This document shows, piece after piece, positions 21,977 through 32,526 of a DNA stretch of 64,000 bases; position 1 is the stretch's first letter, and each line of letters starts with the position of its first letter. Position numbers and translations under genes: made by a program. The stretch comes from Ascochyta rabiei. Its lineage: Eukaryota > Ascomycota > Dothideomycetes > Pleosporales > Didymellaceae. The DNA lies in assembly GCF_004011695.2 (NCBI RefSeq), contig NC_082420.1:186001-250000 (forward strand). The letters are read 5' to 3'. The notes beneath the pieces were generated by a model, which was not told the origin of the DNA, made no database searches, and saw only the letters and a program-made list of their open reading frames with translations.

Positions 21977-24164
21977 AGGGCTTGACGTCCAATCATTCTC
22001 TCCACAACCAAGGTTCTCAAGTTTCCGTGTGAACCTGGATATCCAAGTAGCACAAGCGCCATGTGAATGGCTCAAGAGGTCTTGCTCCAAAGCCACGTGC
22101 CCACGCCAATAGCTTTTGCGTCAAACTGTATCCAGAAGTCTTGTGTACGCTCGACGTCCGCAGTAGTACGTTGCATTACACCATCGATCAGCACAAGAGA
22201 ATGCATCTCAAGACCACCCTCGTAACGCCACGATACCAGCTCCGAGGATATCAGATATCATCTTAGCGGGTTCGCCAGAAGGCTACCATCGAAACCAAGC
22301 TGTAGCGAGCTTGCGCTTGACTTTGGTCGTTTCTGCTTCACACCATGAATTTGGACTCGTGAACACGCATACAAGCCTTGGATGAGCGATCTCGGCGTTG
22401 GACACCCATGTTTTGGTGCCATGCTATCATCGCACAACATCGCCGAACCGATATATGCTTGACACTCGGTTTGGCACACGGACGCTAAGGACCCAGCTTC
22501 ATGAGTTGATGAATCAATGCTCCGGAGTGGGTGCATCACCTGTTGGCGTTACTGCAATGCCACTCACCCCCTGAAGTTCCAGTCATTCTCCCACTCTGAG
22601 TAGGGAAGCTCTATCATTGGCTCACCCCACAATACACAAGCTGATGGAGCTAGGTGATTAGCCTAGACCTTTTTATATTACGGGCCTTTGAGCGGCGAAT
22701 CGCTAGAACTTTGACGAGCACCACAGTAAAGATACCGTGCTATCAAAACCCGCTCTGACAGAGGGAGCTATCGCCATCGCTGTACATAACTGATATACAA
22801 TTGCCATTGTTATCAAAGTGCTTGGGTACATCCACGGCATATCCAACCCTTCAGCTTATTTCCTGCCTCTCTCGCCCGTGAGAATATTCCATAGCCGCTC
22901 ACCATTGCGTGATCCGCGCTTATCTGATCCAGAATAAACTTCGTCCTGACTGTTCGCGCCACTACGATCGACTGCAAACCTGCAATAAAGCGGCCAGCCT
23001 CGACAATATTGTATAAAAGTGCGAATAATACTTGATTGTGTATATACATCTACTCAAACCATGTCTCTCTTCGTCTTTTATTTAAGAACGAACTCCAACA
23101 TACACTCTCCTTCCCCGCCCCACCTCTCGCAGCCAAACCTTCCCTCCCTACCACTGTGTTTATAATGCTGGGCTGGGGCTTCACATCCCCATATCTCCAT
23201 CGCCTCCCCGTCTTTCACAACGCACACAACGCACAGCGTTCACACAACCAATTTATCCGTCATTGCACGTGTCTCCCAAGCACCACGACCCACCCACCAC
23301 CCAACGAATTTCACAACCTGCAAACCGTCACGTCAGCTGTGCACTCCCTATAATACAGCTCTCGTTCAACGAGCAAAAGTGCCGTTTTATCTCGTCAAAT
23401 GCTACAGCGGATGTAGAGTCTCTAGCACAGTCTAGGGTGTATACCAGGTTTCCAAGCGCGTGACGAGCTGCGAAGGATGTTTGGTGTCTCTTTGTGTCAC
23501 GGGATTGCGGGTGTCGCTTTCGTATGTGCAGGGATGGATGTATCGGGGGTGTAGTGAGGTGGTATTGGGGTTACGATACAGGGCTTTGGGGTGTCGCTGA
23601 GTCTTCCGGGCGAGGGCTGCGGGCGCGGTGGCCGTGGGTTGTTTGCGGTTCGATGAAGCGCTGGCTAGAGGAAAGGGCGGAAGCTGCTGTTTGCTGTGTT
23701 GAGGTGGGGACTTGGTAGTGCGGGGAGATGTGTGGAGTTGGCTTGGTGCGGATCCGTGTTGAGATGGAGAGTGACGTGGTAGAGGGTACGATACTGCGAG
23801 GAGAGATTTCTTGGGAAACTGGATGAGATTTTTCTCTTCTTTGCGTCTGTGTGTGTACGTGTGTATGTGCTAGAGCTGGTGATTGCAGCGCGTGACTGTC
23901 GCGTTGTTGGATTGTCGTTGTCTTTTCTTGGTGAATGCTCGGATGCATCCAGATATCTAAAAACAAAACGAGTATCGCCCGTCTCTCTTCATATTCAAAT
24001 CCGACTCGTGCAGCGCCGTGCCTGCTCCACGCACACAAGAACTCAAAGGCAGAGATCTATACTGATGAACAAACAGTACCAATTGCCCCACTACCACCCC
24101 ATGACCGCCGCGTTCGAGCCCCACATCGCCGTATCGTCCAGGATCGCCTTCTCGTACCCACCCA
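21977..24164. other. 2.2-kb gap without a supported gene
   Basis: Open frames on both strands are low-complexity or lack protein character. Part of it (about 22640-23060) is AT-richer. The stretch 23080-23340 is pyrimidine/CA-rich. No RNA gene was recognised. A non-coding transcript cannot be excluded. Confidence 0.4.
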
Positions 24165-25310
24165 TCAAATAACATCCCAGAAGCCCTTCCCTCCTGCCTG
24201 ACCACCGCTGCTCCTCACACTTGCAAACCCACCCACTGAGTCCCGCACTACCTTACCACCGTCCTCTCCATCACCGCTCCGCACATTCAAATCTCCTACA
24301 TCAGCACCCCTCACCATCCCAAGTGCCTGGCCTACAAACAGCGGAAGCCCAGCCACGACGTCTACGTCGGAAGAAGGGTGTGAAGCGAAGCAGTGAACAG
24401 CGTACTCGACTCCCGACAAAAAAGCTCGCTGCACCGTCATACCCCTATCGAGACGCGGAACCGGCGCGTGTTCAACCGGCGGAATGTGTCGCTTCGACGC
24501 CGGCGCAGACATGCCGGTGTGAAAACCGCTCACAGGTGAGACATCTTCCTCCTTTTGGTAGACGGGGTGTGCGCGTTTTGTTGCCCTGGGCGATGGCGTG
24601 CTGGCAGTTGGAGTTGGCGTGGCACCGATGGCGTAGAGTTGGCTTCGGTCAGAGAGGCCGACAAGGGCGGCGGCGGCGGCGCGGCGGTCGGCTTCGTCGG
24701 TTTTGGGTTGTGATGGGGTTGTGGAGGGTAAGGGTTTGGTGGTGTTGTGGGTGCGGCGGGTGGATATGTGTTTCTTGACGCCGGTAATGGTGGAAGAGGG
24801 CTTCTTGCTGGCGGTGCGCTTGGCTATTGTGGTTTTCTTTACGGCTGATGGCTTCTTGCTGAGAAGCTGTTGTGTCACTGCTGTTGGGGGAGTTGTGTTC
24901 TCTTTGCCGCTATCTGGGCTAAGTAAGGAACGACTGGGTGCGGCAGGCTCCTGTGTAGTGTGGTTTTGCGACGCAAAGAAGCTTTCGAGTGCGGATGGAT
25001 GCATATCTTCACTCTTGACACCATTCATTGCAGGACCTGTGACATGCCCCTCTCGCTCATCAGTCTCGTTGTATCGCTCATGAACCTCCACAATCCGCGC
25101 CTCAACGTCGCGCTTCAGCTGAATGGGAGACACAAGCTTAGCGCTGCTCATGGCAGCACGAGCAGATGTGAGCGCATCTTCGATGACTCGCCGAAGATCC
25201 AGGGCGCGGTTACGATCCTTGCGATCTGGAAACTGGGCATCGATCGCGCCATGAAGTCTCTCGAAGCTGTTGCAGAGGCGCTCGTGTGTCAGTCGACCGC
25301 GGCATTCCAT
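24165..25310 (-). CDS. Hypothetical basic, largely disordered protein
   Basis: One exon of 381 residues from the ATG at 25310. Residues 1-80 are a compact-looking helical region (ERLCNSFERLHGAIDAQF, LRRVIEDALTSARAAM, VEARIVEVHERYNE). The middle is rich in Lys, Ser, Thr and Pro, with lysine clusters such as KKPSAVKKTTIAKRTASKK that may serve nuclear import or DNA contact. The last third holds a short less polar stretch (FLSGVEYAVHCFASHPSSD, VVAGLPLFVGQALG) and a Gly-rich end. I do not recognise a family and assign no function. Confidence 0.6.
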   Translation of the reverse strand: MECRGRLTHERLCNSFERLHGAIDAQFPDRKDRNRALDLRRVIEDALTSARAAMSSAKLVSPIQLKRDVEARIVEVHERYNETDEREGHVTGPAMNGVKSEDMHPSALESFFASQNHTTQEPAAPSRSLLSPDSGKENTTPPTAVTQQLLSKKPSAVKKTTIAKRTASKKPSSTITGVKKHISTRRTHNTTKPLPSTTPSQPKTDEADRRAAAAALVGLSDRSQLYAIGATPTPTASTPSPRATKRAHPVYQKEEDVSPVSGFHTGMSAPASKRHIPPVEHAPVPRLDRGMTVQRAFLSGVEYAVHCFASHPSSDVDVVAGLPLFVGQALGMVRGADVGDLNVRSGDGEDGGKVVRDSVGGFASVRSSGGQAGGKGFWDVI

Positions 25311-25899
25311 CGTAGCTTGGTTTTAGTTGAATGTGATTGAATGACTGATAAGTTGCGAAAGTTTGTGCGTTACGCGTCGGACGATTGCTGGTTGATAGGA
25401 AGTGTGGCAGATCCAAAAGCCAAGTCGAAGTGAAGTGAAGGGTGGAAACGTGATGTGCTTAAGGCGATGACTGCGCGTAACTAGAGTAAAATCGCGCAGT
25501 GTGCGGGAAGCAAGTTCTGGCGATGTTTCGACGAATGAACGTGAGAGCCGAGCTTGCTGAGAGTCGGAGGAGTGACTTAAGAGACGAGCATCACTAGGAC
25601 GAGAAACAGAAGGCGTCGGCGCAGCACACCAAATGGTACAGAGAGTGGTGGTGACGGGAAAGAAAGAACGGAAACCGAGAAGCTTGAAGACAGGAAACAA
25701 CCTTCTTGACCTTTTCGATCGACAGAGGTGGGCAAGGAAGTACCATTGCCAAGAGACCGGCTAAGCTGCTGTATCATTGAGAGCCTGGCACAATAAATAG
25801 CAAGCATTCAATCGAAACCGGTGGTGAATCGTCATATGGATTGAACAAAAGAGATACTTTCACCTTGCCATAAAGGTGTCGGCCAGTGGCGCACACCAA

Positions 25900-26515
25900 T
25901 CACCTCCGACACCCTCCATCCGCCATTTTCAGATTCTCCCTATTCTGCGCCATCGCATCCTTTACTCTCCCCACCAGTCCCTCCAACATCTTCGAATCGC
26001 TCTCGCCACCCCCTTTCAAATTCATCATGTCGATCATCACGGCGACCTGTGATTGCGCGACGACTGCCAGTCCCCTTGCGCTTGGACTAGCGAGGTCATC
26101 GGCCAGTCTCTGGTTGTTTTCTCGTACCGCGATGGCTTTTTGCAGAGTAGCAGCGAGGTCAATCTGGTTGAGTTGAAAATCGGATTGTGTGCCGTTGGCG
26201 GGCGCTTTGATTGAGCCTGTCGCGGTGCTTAGGTATTGGAGGGTTTGAAGCCTGAGATGCATTAGTAGAGGTTTACAACACTTGCATTATAATTGCTTGA
26301 GCTGTAGGTTCTATTGAGACGCAAGAGTGATGTGCGTTGACTTGCCCCTGCATTTCCTGTTTTTGGATGAACATGTTCTCCTCTATACCTCCAATCAACT
26401 TAGTGATCTTCCACACATCGCAGGAGCTGTTGCCCTGCATCTGCCGTGGTGTCACCGTCGGTAACGCGCACGCACAGCCAACGATGAAGAGAAGTGAGAC
26501 CAGCCACAGTTGCAT
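25900..26515 (-). CDS. Small secreted protein with a predicted GC-AG intron
   Basis: Exons 26515-26346 and 26251-25900 give 173 residues. Residues 1-17 (MQLWLVSLLFIVGCACA) are a clear signal peptide; the mature protein has few Cys (one near its start, SSCDVW, and one at the end, GGCRR), which could pair. The body is helical and polar (IEENMFIQKQEMQG, LNQIDLAATLQKAIAVRENN, VAVMIDMMNLKGG). Joining the frames through the good acceptor CATCTCAG with a nearby CTACTAAT branch site requires a donor two bases into a codon, and the only candidate is GCAAGT, the consensus GC donor. An alternative GT donor (GTCAAC) with a poorer acceptor (TGCAAG) also stays in frame but adds an unlikely CC-rich insert. 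It could be an effector candidate or a cell-surface protein; no family is recognised. Confidence 0.65.
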
Positions 26516-28419
26516 TGTGAATTCAACCCTACAAGAACAGGTGTTTTCCCAGAAGAGGTCAGACGGAGAAAGAGAAGAATATTTCGAAAGCACATGGCAG
26601 TCTCTCCGGCGACACATTGTTCCGTCGAAACAGTGTTGAAACTTGCTGTTCGCAGGCCCGTTCCGCAGGCTTGCTGAAGCTTAGCATGCACCAGTCGTAC
26701 GCAAGCAGTTTCAGCTGGGCGACTACACGTGTGGAAGTCTAGAAACACACGCGAAGTCGTGGGTACGACGACTTCGTAGCTACTAGAACATGCAACGAGC
26801 ATGGAGAGTTTGATGTGCACGTCGAGCGCAAGGGTAAAGTCATGGGTAGAGAGACGGTCGGAGTGATGGTTGGAATAGAGTTGAAGCGCGATTTTAGCGC
26901 ATGTACCGAGCGAGGCAATACTCAACAGAACATCGAGTGTACGTCCCTGAAGCATCCGTACCAGCAGGAAGGCAACACCGTATCACAACACCATTTGAAT
27001 AATAGGTGCTCTACAACAAGCTGTCAAGTGTAAGAAACTCAGAATTTGACATCCACCGAGTGACCATCTCTGTTTCCCTGTGATTCAAGTAGTGTAGCAG
27101 ATGCGAAGAGCGCAGGTCATGGGGACGATATTGATCAGCGACGAATCACCTCACACTTGACCTTATTCCCACCCGCAACCCCAAGTGAAAGTAAAACACA
27201 AACAGCAACCCCCACCAACCAACATCGTCGCACGGCTAGCCTCAAGGTTACAACACCACTAAAACACGTGCAGCTGTCCTAACAATAGAGTAGACCCTAC
27301 GAGCGGTAGACCAACACACGCAGCCTTGTCATCAAACAACGACAACAGTTCAATCATTCTAAAGCAGAGGTGTAGCAACTTCCAGCCTCTAAGAAGCGCA
27401 ACTAGGATTTCATCTTGAGTAGCGCAAGGTTGGGCAATCAATGGTTGCAACAACGGCTAGAGCAGAGAAGCGCAACTAGATTTTCATCTTGAGTAGCGCA
27501 AGGTTGGGCAATCAATGGTTGCAACAACGGCTAGAGCAGAGAAGCGCAACTAGATTTTCATCTTGAGTAGCGCAAGGTTGGGCAATCAATGGTTGCGACG
27601 ACGGCTAGAGCAGAGGGAGTGCTACTAGAAGAGGGATAAGCGCAAAGGGGTAAAGTAAAGAATAAATACTATAATTCAAGAAACTAAAAAGAGTTATTCT
27701 CTTATACTTGGTCTGTAATGATAAGTTTATACGAGCGACCTATCTACTCTCAAGACTTCGCAAAAGCTTTTCATTCACCAGGATTTACTTCTCTATATGT
27801 AAATGTTAGTGACATGACCATCATTCGAGTAGCTAGATCAGGATTAGTACCACAAGAAGAGAGATGAATGCAAGCATGCAAGGTGATAGACAAGATTACA
27901 AGTAGGAAGAGTAGAGAGGGTTGAGTGTGATTGTGCATTAATTACAACGGTGGATTCTGACGAGCTGCACGCGCATGTCCAGGGCTTTGCATCTGCCGAC
28001 ATTCGTTTCCCCACACGCGGACGTTTTCCGCGCAACGTGTGCATCGGCATCTGGGGGGAAAATTCAATTCCGAACCAGCCACGCGACGCTGTCCGATTGC
28101 GGACATGATGACGAGGAGGTGCCCAACTGTGAAGCCAGACCGCAACGTGGGGTAGGCCAGGCTAGCAGGCTAAGCGACAAACGTCTTGACTCGAGTCAGG
28201 CACAGCGCGATTTCGGTGCTCCATGGCCGAAACGGGACAGGCTCCGAACGGAGATGACCCGATTGGTAAGGAGATCTGCAGCACTAGGCTGACGGGTGGA
28301 TGTTTTGGGAAACAGCTGATTGCGTCGGAAGTCGCCTGGCCGCTTCGTCGGTCGAGCTTCGTTGCGGGCTGTGTTTGTCCATGGGTCGCAAAGCTCCGCG
28401 GAGCGTTTGCCGTGTCTTT
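26516..28419. other. 1.9-kb gap containing a triple 74-bp repeat
   Basis: No supported gene. The left part is the leader/promoter side of the secreted-protein gene. A three-copy tandem repeat lies at 27393-27614, followed by a short AT-rich stretch (27640-27840). The right part borders the 3' end of the transcription factor gene. Confidence 0.45.
27393..27614. repeat. Three tandem copies of a 74-bp unit
   Basis: Units begin with GAAGCGCAACTAG at 27393, 27467 and 27541, exactly 74 bp apart, and run through TTGGGCAATCAATGGTTGC to CTAGAGCAGA. Copies 1 to 3 differ at only a few positions (for example GGATTT against GATTTT, CAACAACGG against CGACGACGG). No coding role is visible. Confidence 0.95.
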
Positions 28420-31306
28420 TCAGAACGTCTGTAATTGCGGCGGTAGGAAGAGCTGGTGGCTTTGGTGGATCATCTCCTCGATCTTGCTCGTTTCGTTCAT
28501 CTCGAAGTCGTGCATGAGCTGCATCTGTTGCTGCTGATTCAGGCCGTTCGCTCTCGCCTCCTGACTCCAGCCTGGGTTGAGGTAGTCGGCCATCTGGTAC
28601 CCTTGGTTCGCAGCATAGTACTCATTGTAGAGCGGCGAAGTAAGGGGCATAGTCGCCGTGTTGTATGGGTCTTGCTGGGAGATGGAGAAGGTTGGGTTCC
28701 ATTGCGGCAGCTCGGCGAATGTCGTTGGGAGGGACGAGAATTGCGTGGTAGGTGGGTAGCTGAAGATGGGAACGCTGGCGTCCATCGATGTCTTGGGGCT
28801 AGGGTCTGCATAGTGTGGAGTCTGCTGAGGTGGGTGCAAGGATGCGTGCTGGCTTGATGGTGAGGTTGCCAAGTGGGACGAGTTGGCTCGCACATGTTCG
28901 TGGCCGAATAGCTGCTGCTGTTCCTGGGTTGGTAAATAGCCGAACGGCGGTAGGTTGTCCGAGGGCGTGCTCACCGATGCGGTGGACGCTGTCGCAGGGC
29001 TCGTTGTCCGAGATCTGTTGATGCCATCCACAATGCTACCTGAGACGACCGAGGCGCAGTCTGACGGCGAGTTGGCCGTGATGGGCACATCGCCGTCCTT
29101 GTTGAAGATCTCCATGCAGGCCTCGATGAGGTTGTGGTACAGTTCCATGGCCGACGCGACACCAGGCCACCTGTCCGAGGCGAGTTTGATCGACTCCATG
29201 GCCACGCTCAGATGACCCTCTACCTCCTCTCGGCTGTGCAAACGACGCACCTTCTCGTAGGACAAGGTCCAGAGCATGGTGTTGATGCACATGAAGATGG
29301 ACTGCACGAAGATCCAGGTGACATCGACCAGCTTCATGTCGATCTGCCTCTTGCTCATGTGAATGTTGTACTGACAGGCATCGTAACAGCGTAGGGCAGC
29401 TTGCAGCGAGGGCCTGGGTACCTGGGGTGAGGGTCGATAGATGAATACTACCATGGTGTTGTATCGCCCGATGAACCTAGAGACCGCTTAGCAAACGTGT
29501 GATGGAGCGAAGCGGCATGGCATGCGTACCAGACTTTGTTCAGGCCGGATCCGCCGTCCATGTCGGGGCTTGTGTCTCGCCAGGCCTCGATCTTGTTCTG
29601 CATCTCTGCAAACCAGGGGTGCTGGTCATCTTGCGGCTCGTCTGTCTTTCGTTGGTATAGTTTCTTGCGGATTTCCAGCTGCAAGAGCCGCATCTTGTAG
29701 AAGTGGATACCGATCCATTTCTTGAGCGAGGCCTGTGGGGCAGGGCTGATGCGCTCCCTGGAGATGTATACGTCGTCGACGAGCTCGGCAAAGTTGACGT
29801 CGATGTGTTCGCGTCTGGCAGCAAAGTGGGCTGGTCTTCCCAGGCTGTGCGAGAGGCCATAGTCCATGGTGAGCAAGCTCCAGAACAGGCGGCGACGCAT
29901 GTCGACCTCGAGCGGGTCGGCGGGCCGGCCGCCGGGACCGCGGGTGACCGTCTTCTCCTCGTGCAGCCCCAGCGCTTGGCAGAGACGCATGCCGAGGCCG
30001 ATGATGTAGTAGACGGCGGTTCTCGTGGGGGTGAGCAGAGAATATCCGGCGACCAGGCCAAAGCATTGCAGCGTCTTGAGGTTCATGGGCTTGATGGCAG
30101 CCTCGAAGTACTTGAGGGCGGCGAGGTAGTAGCTGTCGGCGAGACCGGCGTAGTGGGTGTCCATTTTCTGCAGGCTGATTGCGATGACCATGCGGAGGCA
30201 GTAGTTCTGGTAGGGGTCGGTGGAGCCGTTGTAGACGTCCTGGACATCCTGGGTGAAGGTGGGCTCGTGGAAGATGGGGTACATGGGGTGGACTGGGGGG
30301 GTGTTAGTAGGGCCATGGATGAATGAATGAATGAATGAATGAATGAGGGGTGAGTGGATGGATGGATGGATGGATGGATGGATGGATGGATGGATGGATG
30401 GATGGATGGATGGATGGATGGATGGATGGATGGATGGATGGATGGATGAATGAATGAATGGATGGATGGATAGATGGATGGATGGATGAATGAATGAATG
30501 GATGGATGAATGAATGAATGAATGAATGGATGGATGAATGAATGAATGAATAGATGAATGAATGAATGAATGAATGATTGAATGAATGAATGAATGGATC
30601 AGAGCACGTGCCTTTGCAGTAGAACAGCTCGACGAGCAGGTTGGTGAGGTCGCGGTTGGGCAGCTCCTCGGCGGCGACATCACTGACCAAGGGGTAGACC
30701 TTGGAGGTGGGGCGCTCGTCCTCCTGGTCAAAGGTGGCCTTGATGGACTTTTGGCGGGCGTGGGGCACAATCTCGGAGATGGTGTGGGACTCTGTGAACT
30801 GCTTGGCCAGCTGCATGACCAGGCGGGTGATGGTGATGCCGCTCGAGGGCCCGAGGAACTTGGACTCGTCCGTGTCCTGGACGCGGACGGCGGCGGCGCC
30901 GCGCATGACGTCCTCGGCATCGGGCTCGACGTCGTCGCGGTCGAGGAGGGCCAGCTGCTTCTCGAGGTCGCGGACGCGGTGCTGCAGGTGGACGACGTAG
31001 TTGCGGGGGATCTTGCGGGCCTTTGTGGGGTCGTAGTACTCGCAGTGGGAGTTGGTGCGCTCGCAGGGGCCGCATCGAGGGAGGCCGGGGTCGCATCGAG
31101 TCTTGCGCTGCCATGGGGCCCAGTCAGTCGCCGTGTCTTGTTGTCTCGCTCGCTGGACCGCAGCTCACCGTCCTGCACCGGCAGCATGCCGTCAGCGTGT
31201 GCGCAATCCGGCTGCCCTGCGCGCCGAGTGTGCCGTGTGCGCCGTGTGCGCCGTGTGCGCCGTCGGCGTCTTCCGTCTTCACCATGGCCGCGTTGGCGGC
31301 GTCCAT
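28420..31306 (-). CDS. Zn2Cys6 transcription factor with repeat-filled GC-AG intron
   Basis: Exons 31306-31169, 31107-30612, 30292-29530 and 29476-28420 give 817 residues. The first intron (GTGAGC...GGCAG) splits the zinc cluster, whose Cys are at 41, 44, 51, 58, 61 and 68; the linker [20 protein letters not shown] is of the Ppr1-like type with a following coiled coil. The second intron (30611-30293, 319 nt) begins GCACGT and ends CCCCAG; it joins LVELFYCK to [13 protein letters not shown], the well-known entry to the fungal_trans middle region, so the junction is fixed by homology. The middle region contains [12 protein letters not shown] and [22 protein letters not shown]. The third intron (GTACGC...CTCTAG) gives [21 protein letters not shown]. 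The tail is Gln/Pro/Ser-rich. The N-terminus carries three Gly-Ala-His repeats. Target genes are unknown. Confidence 0.88.
30315..30598. repeat. ATGG/ATGA tetranucleotide repeat tract inside an intron
   Basis: On the plus strand about 70 units of ATGG, interspersed with blocks of ATGA (GAATGAATG, GGATGGATGG), fill most of the 319-nt intron of the minus-strand regulator gene. On the transcribed strand this reads as CCAT/TCAT units without any AG until the real acceptor. In all three frames of the transcribed strand it codes for Ile-His-Pro/Ser repeats without stops, which produces long spurious reading frames. Confidence 0.95.
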
Positions 31307-32526
31307 GGCTGGCGCGGTCACCTCAGGCCTGAGGGGCGACGTAGGGCTGGTCTGCGAGTCCTGGCTCGGCGTCGGCGTCGGCGTCGGCGTCTGCGTCTGG
31401 GCTGGGGAGAGGGACGCGCCCGTCTATGACAAGAGGAACAGCAACAAGGGCGCGGGCGCGGGCGCAGGCGAGGGCGGGGACGTGGGCGTGGGCGCGGGCG
31501 CGGGTGTGCAGAGGGCGGGGACGTGGGCGTGGGCGTGGGCGCGGGCGCGGGTGTGCAGAGGAGGCAGAGCAGGCAGAGCAGGCAGAGCAGGCAGAGCAGT
31601 GCAGCGCAGAGCAGAGCAGTGCAGTGCAGCGCAGAGGTGGGCCTGCGACACCGCGCCCTGAGGCACCGAGCCTGCGGTGTTGTGGCTACCCCCACCCCCT
31701 CCCGTCCAGCAGCCAGTCGGAGTGGCAGCGCGCCAGTCGCTAGTCTGAATGTGCGCAGACGTCTGGCGCGCCAATCAGCCACGACGGCAGCGAACAGGCT
31801 CGCTGCCGGCGCGGATCTGGCTCTGACAATCGGTGACAGGGCGAGAGTCGAGTCTCGACTGGGCTGTTGCCGCCAAGGCGCCCTCTGCGCTCCTCTCCTG
31901 TCAGCCATCAGGCACTCGTCCTCGGACTGTCAGGGTCCAGGTCCAGGTCCAGGTCCAGACGCCCCCGCCCACCACTCCACTCCCCACTCCACCCTGCACA
32001 TTCAACCGCCAAACCGCCAAACCGCCAACCTTGCAAGCGCCACCCGTCCTTGCTCAACACCACCCAAACCACCCACCACGCTGCCAGTACCGCTGAAAGA
32101 AAAGGCGTCAAGCCCTGCCTTGCGCCTTGCAGCCTCCCACGCCATTCCCCCAACGTGCGCACCACCGACCAGGTAAGTCACTTACTTGCCTCTCGTATAG
32201 GCCAGCCACGGCCTGCTCCCTTGTATCGCATTTCCACCACCCCTCTCCCTGTCTTGATTCCGCTCTGTCTTGCTTCCCACCCCACACTCCACGTGGTTGC
32301 CGTGTAGCCGTAGCCGTAGTCGTTGCCCTCACCATCACCCTCACCCTTACCATCACCCTCACCCTTACCATCACCCTCACCCTCACCATCACCCTCACCC
32401 TTACCATCACCCTCACCCTCACCCTTACCCTCACTATCACCATCACCATCACCCTCACCCTCACCATCACCCTCACTATCACCCTTACCATCACCCTCAC
32501 CCTCACCATCACCATGTCCCTGGTTT
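31307..32526. promoter_or_regulatory. Shared 1.2-kb promoter of two divergent regulators
   Basis: The two Zn2Cys6 genes start in opposite directions from this region. It is packed with simple repeats: GTCGGC units (about 31366-31396), GGGCGC/GGCGTG-type GC-rich repeats (31450-31555), GCAGA-type units (31561-31632), GGTCCA units (31935-31961), CAAACCGC units (32008-32030) and a hexamer tract next to the plus-strand start. No intact gene is supported; long open frames here are repeat artefacts. Confidence 0.6.
32326..32514. repeat. Degenerate CCCTCA/CCATCA/CCCTTA hexamer tract
   Basis: About 30 imperfect hexamers (CCCTCA, CCATCA, CCCTTA, CTATCA) precede the start codon of the plus-strand regulator. 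The composition resembles a corrupted telomere-like repeat but the true fungal unit CCCTAA does not occur in it. It probably forms the 5' leader. Confidence 0.9.

Noticed and set aside
23571..24038. 155-codon minus-strand frame
   Set aside because: Ser/Thr/Gln/His-rich without domain-like blocks, no supporting splice context; treated as chance.
26452..26955. 167-codon minus-strand frame overlapping the secreted-protein gene
   Set aside because: It overlaps the secreted protein's first exon in another frame, whereas that exon has a clear signal peptide and continues in frame after splicing.
27393..27614. CRISPR-like array
   Set aside because: The copies are contiguous 74-bp repeats without unique spacers, and the genome is eukaryotic.
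29448..31187. A 579-codon minus-strand frame rich in Ile-His-Pro repeats
   Set aside because: It reads through the intron repeat and is out of frame with the zinc cluster; the spliced model explains every conserved block.
31318..32180. Several overlapping open frames in the GC-rich promoter
   Set aside because: They are produced by stop-free simple repeats (Arg/Ala/Pro or Gly/Val runs) and show no family resemblance.
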